64,000 nucleotides of DNA from Zerene cesonia (Eukaryota > Arthropoda > Insecta > Lepidoptera > Pieridae), in contig NC_052113.1 in assembly GCF_012273895.1 (NCBI RefSeq), positions 5,074,195 to 5,138,194 on the forward strand, read 5' to 3'. This document shows positions 8,960-19,900 of the stretch, piece after piece (position 1 is the stretch's first letter; every line of letters begins with the position of its first letter). A program made the position numbers and the translations under genes. The notes beneath the pieces were generated by a model. That model was not told where the DNA came from. It ran no database searches and worked only from the letters and a program-made list of their open reading frames with translations.

Positions 8960-11190
8960 TACAAAACACATTGTTTTATGAGACAGACTTGTTTATAAAA
9001 AATATATATTTCACTATGTTATTGTATTAACTAATTCGTATATCACCTACTTGGTTCCAATAGTAAATATATCGCTTCTGTAAACTTCACAGAAACTACA
9101 ACATTAACACAAATAATTTATGCCAATATTAACGCCAGATTTACCAATAAAAACTCTTATTATTAGGTGGTAAATTACATGACACGGTCAAGAATTGTAT
9201 TTTTTACAATGGCTCTATAATGAGAGCGTGCGTGACGAATTTTTCAAGTTAAAAGCGCTTGCTGAGTCATTCAATGATCGTGATTCTTTGTACGTGACAG
9301 CTTTTGTTGTTCATTGGTCTATATTTAATAGCTATTATTATAGAAAAATAACGTCGGCATTCGATATCGGGTGTGTAACGTCAAAGAAATGAGGTAATTA
9401 AATATTATTCTTAGAGTTGTATTGGCAATTTCGTGTTACATATTATATAAAACGTGATTTTCATATTCGGCATAATACAATTATGTAGCTCTTATATCGC
9501 CGCAGTTCATAAGACAATCCAGAGACATCCAACGCAAACATCACTATTTGTTTATCAATGAATCCTTATAGTACCTCTGTATGGTATTGTTATTAGACGA
9601 AAAATGTATTCAATGCAGATTGTATCAAAACTATTTTTGAATTCCTAACAAAACATTCTGCCCAATTGTGTATAGTTAGTGTATAGTTAGTTTATTGATA
9701 GCAGTGTAGAGATCCAGCAATACGAAATAAAACAAAATAGAAATGCGGTTAGTTAAAAGCCTAATAAACTATTGCCGACAAGGGTTACAGAGAATCCGTT
9801 AATTTTAGCACTAAAACTGCTATTTGAGGAACGCAGTAGAAACGGTTAAGAGGCACTTACGTAGATATAATACAGCGTTTTACTACTCAGTGAATTGTTA
9901 ATAAAATGCAAATAACATGTTGTATTTATCTCGAATATGTTAAAATATGAATTACGAAATGATTGTACTTATAGTGCAGTGGTGTGAATGAAGTGAAAGA
10001 CTTAGTGTCTAATCACTTTATGTCGAAGGTACGAGACCTAAGTTCTGCGGCTGCATTAACGTTCCTTTTTTTTGTGGTGAAACTCGATGTTAGCCTGAAG
10101 GGTAACTACATCTTGGCACGGACGCGTGGGTAAACTGAAGGTTCACTTTGGTTGCCACATACTCAAGGGCGTCCCCCCCTCTCCCGATCTCGGTTTGGAC
10201 TATCGCATGAATGGAGGGGTTCGGAAGGGCCGTAGCCGTAAGTTTAAATGTGTGTATTGTGGCTATTGATAATTATTGTTAGCTTATAATGATTAGGATA
10301 AGTCAACAATCAGTTGTTTCACCCATTCAAATTTAGAGCTATATAAAACAAAATCAGTGGAAATTGAAAGGCACATATAAAATGGGTTCATACATATTAT
10401 AAAATCATTCGTTCTTTTTACGGCTTAGGTCTCCGTCGAGTCTAAATATCCGTCTATCTTGGTAAGCTCGGCTTAGGTCACAAATAGAAAATTTATATCA
10501 CTTGGCTTGAACATTGATGCGATTTTTTACACAGGCAATTTTATTTTTATTTCAGCGTTTTAAATCTCAGATTAGCAAAATGCTAAGACATCGTAAAAAT
10601 TTGTAAACATGGTGAATAATGATGACATCCTGGCAACTTTTAACTTACTAAATTCTTTGTTTCTTCGAATTTTAATTAAACTATGTATTAACTTAATCAC
10701 ATGTACGTTTAATGCGTGGTTGATCTTATTAAATTTTTACTAATAAAACCCGGGTAGGGAAAAAAGATTTAAAGCCAATGACTTGAAAATTATCAAATTG
10801 CCCAAAATTAATGTAAAATAAAAGACTTCAAACGCGGAGTGATATTTTCCCAATAGAGTCACGCAAAATTTGATGTGTACCTAATTTTTAAAATTTGCAA
10901 AATTTGTGGGGTATGCTACATAAGTAAAATATTTTTAGAACATTTTCTACATATTTTATCCATTCCAAAACCCATTATACTATACTTTTTAGCATTATAA
11001 TCTAACTGTTACAAAATTAGCAGTTTCGTTAATATCAAAACTCAATAAAGCGATGAGTTTTTAAATAATCTTCTTCCCCTTCCCCTTGGACCGCCTTACA
11101 GTTCAGACGTGTATTTTGTTAAATCTTTAAAAATAAAAGATTATTTTTTATAAATAAAATAGCAATTTAAAGATCCACAATTTCTGTGAA
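8960..11190. other. Non-coding, AT-rich; one GC-rich block
   Basis: No exon is supported. The 65-codon frame at 9195-9392 is within chance length. A distinctly GC-richer block at about 10020-10250 (CGGACGCGTGGG, CGTCCCCCCCTCTCC, GGAAGGGCCGTAGCCG) stands out against its surroundings. It is probably an unidentified transposon fragment. Confidence 0.4.
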
Positions 11191-11406
11191 GTACTAGGCG
11201 CGCAGGAGTGTACAAGAGATTGCGAGGCAAGACAGTGACAGCATATCTACTGACAGAGGTATTATACTCAATTCATCCACTTAACAGTTGCCATCAAACG
11301 TGTGTCAAGTGTCAAAGTCCCCTGTCAAAAGTGTCACCTGTCGGAAATGAAAGTGTTGACATCAAGAAAATATTAATTGTCAAGTTTACGTTCCGTTCTG
11401 TCTTTG

Positions 11407-12406
11407 NNNNNNNNNNNNNNNNNNNNNNNNNNNNNNNNNNNNNNNNNNNNNNNNNNNNNNNNNNNNNNNNNNNNNNNNNNNNNNNNNNNNNNNNNNNNNN
11501 NNNNNNNNNNNNNNNNNNNNNNNNNNNNNNNNNNNNNNNNNNNNNNNNNNNNNNNNNNNNNNNNNNNNNNNNNNNNNNNNNNNNNNNNNNNNNNNNNNNN
11601 NNNNNNNNNNNNNNNNNNNNNNNNNNNNNNNNNNNNNNNNNNNNNNNNNNNNNNNNNNNNNNNNNNNNNNNNNNNNNNNNNNNNNNNNNNNNNNNNNNNN
11701 NNNNNNNNNNNNNNNNNNNNNNNNNNNNNNNNNNNNNNNNNNNNNNNNNNNNNNNNNNNNNNNNNNNNNNNNNNNNNNNNNNNNNNNNNNNNNNNNNNNN
11801 NNNNNNNNNNNNNNNNNNNNNNNNNNNNNNNNNNNNNNNNNNNNNNNNNNNNNNNNNNNNNNNNNNNNNNNNNNNNNNNNNNNNNNNNNNNNNNNNNNNN
11901 NNNNNNNNNNNNNNNNNNNNNNNNNNNNNNNNNNNNNNNNNNNNNNNNNNNNNNNNNNNNNNNNNNNNNNNNNNNNNNNNNNNNNNNNNNNNNNNNNNNN
12001 NNNNNNNNNNNNNNNNNNNNNNNNNNNNNNNNNNNNNNNNNNNNNNNNNNNNNNNNNNNNNNNNNNNNNNNNNNNNNNNNNNNNNNNNNNNNNNNNNNNN
12101 NNNNNNNNNNNNNNNNNNNNNNNNNNNNNNNNNNNNNNNNNNNNNNNNNNNNNNNNNNNNNNNNNNNNNNNNNNNNNNNNNNNNNNNNNNNNNNNNNNNN
12201 NNNNNNNNNNNNNNNNNNNNNNNNNNNNNNNNNNNNNNNNNNNNNNNNNNNNNNNNNNNNNNNNNNNNNNNNNNNNNNNNNNNNNNNNNNNNNNNNNNNN
12301 NNNNNNNNNNNNNNNNNNNNNNNNNNNNNNNNNNNNNNNNNNNNNNNNNNNNNNNNNNNNNNNNNNNNNNNNNNNNNNNNNNNNNNNNNNNNNNNNNNNN
12401 NNNNNN
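11407..12406. other. Assembly gap (1,000 N)
   Basis: Exactly 1,000 N are present, a round number that suggests a placeholder rather than a measured size. Open frames that appear to run across it (11208-13559 plus, 11312-12460 minus, 11377-12435 plus) are artefacts of N being translated as X. The residues before the gap should not be joined to the reverse transcriptase after it. Confidence 0.98.
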
Positions 12407-12407
12407 G

Positions 12408-13559
12408 AAGTGCATCGGTATATTTCTTGATTTAGCTAAAGCATTCGATACGGTCTCCATCCCACTGTTGTTACAAAAACTTGAACATATTGGTATACGA
12501 GATAAACAATTAAGTATTTTTAAAAGTTATCTAACTAATAGATTTCAATGTGTTAAAGTGGGTACTTTTATGAGTGAAAAACTTCCTATTAACTACGGAG
12601 TCCCTCAAGGTAGTATTCTGGGACCTACTCTCTTTCTCATCTATATTAACAATCTACTGTTCTTAAAACTAAATAAATCAGAAATTGTTTCTTATGCAGA
12701 CGACACTGCAATATTAATTGCAGGTAAAACTTGGGAAGAGACTTTTAATAATGCTGAATCTGCGCTGAATAAAATAAAAACTTGGCTATATTTAAATAAA
12801 CTAACGTTAAATATAGAGAAATCCAAATACATAACATTTTCAATTCGAAAGTCCGGGACTACCGAAAGTAGTAATATAAATAAAATCATTGCACATGTTG
12901 CACATTGTACGGGAGCAACACTGCAATGCGCATGTAGTGCACTTGAGAGGGTTAACTATATAAAATATCTTGGGATTGTCATTGACTCAAAGTTAAATTT
13001 TCAACAACACATTGAAGTGCTTAGCTGCAAAATCAGAAGGCTAATATATATTTTTAAGACATTAAGAAAGATTTTAGAACCTCCTAGACTTAAACAAGTA
13101 TATTTTGCACTTTGTCAATCCTTGTTAACCTATTGTATCACGAGTTGGGGTGGTACTACTAAATGCACCCTTAAAAAACTTGAAATAGCACAAAGAGCGG
13201 TCTTAAAGATTTCGACTTTCAAATCTATCTTATACCCCACCTCCGAATTATACAAATTTTGTGAAGTACTAACAGTCCGACAGCTTTTCATTATTCTAAG
13301 ACAGCACTCTGACCTGGCTGTGAATACCACAAAAGTCAGTTCTAGATTGAACTATAAAGTGGCTCTGTTTAAACAAACTTTTCGTACTGTATTTATAAAA
13401 AGATTTTACAAATTTTTAGGCCCATATCTTTACAATAAAATCAATAAAACACTCAGAATAGACAAATTAGTCAAAAGCGAATGTAAACATAAAATCACTA
13501 AATGGCTTAATTCTCTTACATATGATGAAACCGAAAACTTACTCCAAATAGAAGGATAA
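12408..13559 (+). CDS. Reverse transcriptase of a non-LTR retrotransposon, C-terminal 383 residues (N-terminus lost in gap)
   Basis: This is an RNA-dependent DNA polymerase that copies the element's own RNA at a nicked target. Visible palm motifs, in order, are: FLDLAKAFDTV (motif A, with the catalytic Asp), GVPQGSILGPTLF (motif B), and YADDT at 12693-12707 (motif C, the catalytic Asp pair). LGIVIDSKLNFQQH marks the start of the thumb-like region, and the C-terminal region contains LTYCITSWGGTTK. The reading frame is uninterrupted from the gap to TAA at 13557-13559. The endonuclease domain and first ORF, if present, lie in or before the gap. No RNase H domain is evident. A 183-nt stretch of the minus strand is also open but is a shadow. 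Confidence 0.9.
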   Translation, partial: KCIGIFLDLAKAFDTVSIPLLLQKLEHIGIRDKQLSIFKSYLTNRFQCVKVGTFMSEKLPINYGVPQGSILGPTLFLIYINNLLFLKLNKSEIVSYADDTAILIAGKTWEETFNNAESALNKIKTWLYLNKLTLNIEKSKYITFSIRKSGTTESSNINKIIAHVAHCTGATLQCACSALERVNYIKYLGIVIDSKLNFQQHIEVLSCKIRRLIYIFKTLRKILEPPRLKQVYFALCQSLLTYCITSWGGTTKCTLKKLEIAQRAVLKISTFKSILYPTSELYKFCEVLTVRQLFIILRQHSDLAVNTTKVSSRLNYKVALFKQTFRTVFIKRFYKFLGPYLYNKINKTLRIDKLVKSECKHKITKWLNSLTYDETENLLQIEG

Positions 13560-13565
13560 AGTACC

Positions 13566-13577
13566 TCACACACACGC

Positions 13578-13632
<55 letters not shown>

Positions 13633-13640
13633 AGCACACA
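13566..13640. repeat. CA microsatellite in the retrotransposon 3' UTR
   Basis: A (CA)n tract with a few CG and AA interruptions starts seven bases after the reverse-transcriptase stop codon. The minus-strand open frame rich in Val/Cys (13430-13639) is an artefact of it. Confidence 0.95.
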
Positions 13641-13930
13641 CTTTTCTTTTTATATGATTTTTTTTACACTTACATAATTATTACTACTACTTACATATTT
13701 ATAATTTAAAAATTTGTCATTAAAAATATATTATAAAATGGTCTGTGGGGTTTCGGCGCTGCGTGCTGTATTACAGGCCTTGGCTTAGTGCGGCAGCAGA
13801 GGCTTTCACCTATTTTTTGGATTAATATTGCATTATATAATTCATCTATTTTTAAGCTACTTATATGTATGTATGTATACTTTTTGGTGAAATAAAATTT
13901 TAATTATTATTAAATTAATTATTATTAAAT

Positions 13931-16900
13931 CATTTCATTTGTTTTTTACTCAATTTGAACATGATAGTTCACACGTAGCTTATTTAGCAAATTTTTACCT
14001 ACCATATAAGTAACCTGAATAATAACTTAATAAAGCATTTCCATTGTTTAGAATTTAGAAGATAATTAGTTAATTTCCACTATTAAACATGAAACGTATC
14101 AAAGTGAAAATTTGACGGCAGTTCCAAGGAAACGGGCCAACGAATTGTCCGAGCCATAAAATGTAATGTCACATTCATTTGCAATTCAACAGTCCTCACT
14201 CTGTATTATGCCTAATAAAATTAACATATTTAAATTAAACAGCGATATAACAAGGTACTCAAGCATCACGAGCCGAGATTATCTGAATATCATTCATTTT
14301 GTGCCCTTATTGTAAACGTTAAATGAAAATTAAGTGTAAGCAAGATAGTATTTATTATATGATACGGGCCTTACAGGTTATTTGGGGTTTCATCTATAAA
14401 TAGCTTATCTACCTAATTTAATTGATAAAAAAGTTAAATCACGCCACTCTTCTCGAATTTTTCAATTATTTGAGGATTTTAAATATCAAAATTGCGCTGC
14501 GCCTACTTTGAAATGCATAACTTATTATTTACCTGATTGGTACACTAATTATTTTTAAAATCAAAGCGAAGAGGGATTGAAATACATACGTCGTAACTAA
14601 AAATAACCAGTGACCAAACAGTGTTATTGTAAGTGATTCATCAACAACCAATCATCATAATGATAAGCTAAGAGCTATTTATTGATAAAGCAGTGTGCGC
14701 ATCAGTTGTGACCTTTGGCTCTAATCAATCCATGCAATACGATAATACTGTGATTCAAATGCTTTCGATATAACCACATTAATATAATTAGTACTTTTTG
14801 AAAACGAATATGTACGTACGAGTACGAGTTTTAAATATTATGGTATGGTATTAAGTATTATTTTGTCTTTCTTAGTTTATTTGTTTTGAGGCTATATTCT
14901 TTAAGATACAATTTACCTCAAACTAATATGTCAATATGATAAATTACGATGTACCAATGTTGTAAATTATAAACATATTGAATAAATGAACTATTGCCGT
15001 TTTAGTACTAAATATAATACATAAATTGGTATTAATATAACAATTTGATTGATGTTTAAAATTTAAGCTTAAATTGAAATATACTAAACTGTATTGTTTT
15101 GAATTGTGTCAAAATATACTGTCAGAAACAATCTCAGCTTTACATGATTTCCATTATGCGTTATCTAGTTCATACTAAATCAAGAATATGAATTGTGGTA
15201 CACATGTGTGCTAGAGTGGGTAAATTCAAAATTTTAGTGTATGTGAATTATTTGAATAGAAATACGAGCTTTAACTTTTTAACAATGAATTGTTTGACTA
15301 GCAATTTGATATTAAAATTCTATGTTACATATTATTATTAATTAAAAATCTTTCATAATGTAATGATAACATTTATAATCATCTATCTAATAGATTCAAA
15401 ATATAACGTAGCTACATTATTATCAATACATTCGCCACTTGTCACCAATGTCAGCTTCACACATGCATCTTATTAAAATAAGTACATATATTATCGTCAC
15501 GCAATATCTAAAGAAATAATCATCATATCATGATAGAAATCATTATTTAGCTAGTCGAGGTCTAGTTTTTTCTTATGAGGATGTTTTTTGGAACGTCATG
15601 ACTTAATTTAAAGACTCGGAAGCTAAAAACAGTTTTCTCGTCGGTATACATCAAATTGACATTATCGGTATTAAACCACATAGCGTCTTACAGATGATTC
15701 GGTAATTATTATACGTGTTCTTTTCTCTTTCAATTGTAAACAAAAAATAAAATATGATTTGAAAAATTATATTTTTAATGACTACTCCAAAACAAATGAG
15801 AGTAGGGTTTGACTTTAAAGAAGAAGATTGTCTAGAAGGTGGTTTATGATGAATGGTCAATCAGAGGTGTGAAAAATTCACTATCTTATTCATATTTATT
15901 TCGAATGGGGAATTAAGCTATTATTATTAGTGTAATTTTATCTATTAAAATGTTTGGATTAATGCTATTAACAGCCGATGTTCCAGTGCGAACTGCGTAT
16001 AGCGCATTGCTGCGACCACACCTACTAAATAGATTGACGTCATAGAATAGAATAATTTAGCAATACTAGACTTGGACAGAAACATTCAAGATTTTCGGTT
16101 GATAACTGTAGACAATTGATACTGATATTTTTGAGTTGCAAATCTTCTGATGACAGAAAATTAACTTATCTCTATGTACTTTTTTATTATCATTACTATG
16201 TTTCCAACAAAATAACAACTACTATGAATTTTTATAACTTATATTATATTAAGACTAGTTTTATAAGATTCTTCAGGCATAGATGACTCCGTTATCGAAT
16301 CGCTCTAGAATTTGAACTTATTTGTAAATATGTACGGCATGTCATTAAAATAAACGTCTTATCTTTCTTTCAATTGCAATTGTCATGATTGTCTCAGCAG
16401 TATGTATGTATATGTGTAAGAAATGTAATTTCTCCTGCGACTATAAAAAAATTAAATAGATTTAATCACGTGGCGAGTATTTAGGGTCGAGTGGATCCAT
16501 TAGGCAGGTGACTTGCAGCGTAGGTCCGCGTGTCATTGGGCACACCCCAAACAGGTGAGCACCCTTGTTTAACAACCTTTGGACCTAAATGCATTAGTCT
16601 GATTAGTAAGTAATTTTATCGTTTAATGTTGCGTTTGTTTCAGCTAGTGTATGGAAAATTGGGAGTCATCTTTTATGGATTATTTTGATTACTATATCCA
16701 TCAGGTGCTTTTAAAACATCATAAAATATTATGCCATTGAATTGATATATTTTATTTATCTATATAAGATATAAGGTATATAAGAAACACATTAAACACC
16801 TTAGTTATAATTAATTCACAAAAACAATCATGTTGCAAAACCGATGCCAAATTTTCGAGCAAAGGATATGAAGTAATATAATTATGACTCCCAAGGGTCC

Positions 16901-19900
16901 TTACCCAAAGGTCTATACAAAGTTGCACTGAATTCAGGTCAACCTTGTCATTTCTTGGTAAGGTAACACGGAGATTTTATGACAAGTGGGTGTAAGTAGG
17001 CTCTTACCTTTCAAATTGCTGTCTTAATAAAAGGACAGAGTATTAGTCTCGACTTATCACTTATTTAGTTAGTTTTTTGAGTTTGCTTGAATGTTGTGGT
17101 ATGACGAATTATTATTAAAATCATTTAATCGACGAATTAGTGTGATGTGATCATATCATAGGCTTACACATAATTATAGACATTAACAATTACATTTCCA
17201 CACTAGAAAAGTATATATATAGTGTTATAATGAAAATATCACACTTATGTGATATACGGTACAGGAAATTCCTTCTAATCCTATTTAAAGAGTAAAATTA
17301 AGAATTTAGTATTATTATTAAAAGGTTAGAAGGTTAAAGTACTAACTTTAAATATTATTATTATAAAGTTAGTACTTTAACCTTGACATTAGTCAACATT
17401 AATATGTGGAAAACTATTAAATAAAAACATTTCAAATGCCATTAAGTCATACTACCTAATGCGAGTAATGAATTCCTCCAACTTTCATTTCATAACCTTT
17501 ACTTTAATTTATTAGCCCAGTTTACACTTCGCTACATAGCATACATTTCGATCACGAAAGGTTAATACAGTATAAGTAAATTACCGTAAATGAACTGTAT
17601 AATAATCTAAATGTGCGCTTAGTGAATCAATCTTACTATGCTCATCTAACAATCTACGATAGTATAAGTGAATTTGACCAAACGTTGTACATTGCTCTTT
17701 TCATACATTGTTTGAGGAAATACGCTAACGGACTTTCTAATTTAAAAGGCGATGTACTGCCTCTTTGTTTGTAGCAAGACTAAATCACGCCGAGCTTATC
17801 CATTAGGGCTACATGCCACACCGTCAACTCGGTCGAATGCAAGTCACTAAACTAATGAAGGCGGTTTTTCCTGATGGGCACCTTGGTCTATTTTCTTTGT
17901 CAGTTCATTGATTAAAGGAATATTTACATCCAGTTTTTGTTTATTCGATTAGCTTTTGTTGTTGGGTTGTTATTTTCGAATCTTTGTGTCAGCAGTTCGT
18001 AATAAAGTAATAAGTATTCAATAAATGTATTCAATTGATTTTCAGAGTACTAAATCTTTATGAAAATTGTGCACAAATTAGAAAACTATTTCCTACAATT
18101 ATTATAGTTTGTGTAATACTGTAATATATTATATCGTTTCCTTTCTTTATCCCTCTTGTAGGTACTGTAAGGTGCAATCATGTTTGCAGAGACTTATCTC
18201 TGTAAAAAGGGACCAGGGATCCCAACCAGCTCGATTAACCACTATGAAGTAATAAAATATATATTCCATTGCAAAAATTCTAATAGTTACAAATACTCCT
18301 CTTGTTAAATTTGTTGTAGTTATCGATTTGCCCAGAATGTTAAAAATTAATATCACATAGTACGAGTATATTATCCGTTCGATTTACATGCACTAGACAA
18401 GAACGAAGTATGCATTTAACTCATTTTATTCAATTATTGTTGCTATGTTGCTATTTATAGGACACAGAAGTTACTGCATCAATCATTTTCTCATCCACTT
18501 TATGTCAACATCAAATTTTGATAGGGACGTGATTGATTGCCCATTTCACGTCGAGGAGTAACCCTTGGCTTCATGAATTTGATGATCAACTTCAACTATC
18601 CTCAAGAATTGTGCGATTTGCAAAAGTAAACATAATTTCCAGCACCGCTTTCGGCCATTAACATATAAATCAACGTTCATAAGTCGCAGACTTTGCTTTA
18701 CGATGTAAAAACAAAAATGGAGTGGACCGCCGTCAGTTTCCGTCGACTGGTCGACTACTGTAAAAGGAAGAAATAATATCGTTGTACAAGAAATACCAAA
18801 TTCCCGAGTTCGTAGCACGTTGTTTAGAAAAAAATTAACGGTACTCATTATCATATTATAATCGATACGATTATTATCGCAAACTAAGCGGATAATTCGA
18901 AACTGTCAAATTCGATTTCACAATTTGTTCCGTTCGACTTACTTTTAGCTTTAGTTGCGATTAATTTTGATAGTGTCCATTCATTGAATTGGAAAATTCA
19001 ATTTTATTCGCCATAAACAGTTGTTGTATGCTTATTACAACATGTTTCTACGTAACGAGTGCTCTGTAAACTAATTAGGAAGCTTATTGGATATGTTTAG
19101 TCGAAGATGGTTAATAGATGGATTTCTTGAATATATTCTGGATGTCAAAGTTCTAGATTTATATCATCACAATCCAAAGTTAAGTGTGTGAAGCTCTGTA
19201 AAACAGGAGACAGACTAGTATTTTTTTTATTGTTCATGTATTCTGGGTCTATTATATTTGCATATATGAAAATATTATTAGTTTTTTTTATAAAATGTAT
19301 AGAAAGCTATATGCGTATTATATCGGTATCGCATATTAATGTTGCGTAAACAAACTGCAGCGCGTTTGTTTTATAAACATGTTCCTACAGACAGACAGAT
19401 CAAATCGATATTGCTGGTACGTAGCAAATAAATATTGAATGTATAAAATGGTCAATTACCACGAGACAGACGACCACAGCGGTGCATAGATGCGCGTGAA
19501 CGGCCACGCCTTTCCGGAAAAATGAACTCCTCATGAAATTTAATGTGGAAATATCTTGAAACGAAGCCAAACCTACGTCTGAATTATTTATGTGGCACTA
19601 TTTTAATAGCGTCCTCGTTCATTCATTACTGCAGAAGTGTTTCTTAATTTTATATGCAAACGCGCCACTTCGGACTCAATGCTGCTATTAAAATGAATAA
19701 TGAAGAAGTACAGTCGATAATGTACTGAGTCAGTCTTTGTTTTGACTAGTATATTTTACATTGAAAACCACGACTATCAAGCAGGTTTATTACAAAATCA
19801 AACTTTTGATATTATTTAAAATCGATGTTTAACAAATAACCGTATAATTGGACAACTTATGCTAAATCGTTTTAGACCCGTAGGCAGCTCTTTTGAACGC

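Larger units (their letters stand above)
11190..13930 (+). mobile_element. Non-LTR retrotransposon, interrupted by an assembly gap
   Basis: The 3' part of a LINE-type element carries a reverse-transcriptase C-terminal region (12408-13559). A 3' UTR follows, with a CA microsatellite, a GC-rich segment (13741-13800) and an ATT/AAT-rich tail (about 13890-13930). The left limit is uncertain. The sequence before the gap (about 11190-11406) has repeated GTGTCAAGTGTCAAAG-like motifs and may be the 5' region. The lack of an RNase H domain or poly(A) tail and the A/T-repeat ending fit the CR1/Jockey group, but the clade is not certain. Confidence 0.7.

Noticed and set aside
11208..13559. 783-codon plus-strand frame and two large frames (11312-12460 minus, 11377-12435 plus)
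   Set aside because: They span the 1,000-N gap. Only the part from 12408 onward is real coding sequence.
13430..13639. Val/Cys-rich minus-strand frame
   Set aside because: It is the translation of a CA microsatellite and the antisense of the reverse transcriptase.
18546..18854. 102-codon minus frame
   Set aside because: No motif is present and the length is near chance. The other strand also gives long broken frames, so no strand preference is visible.
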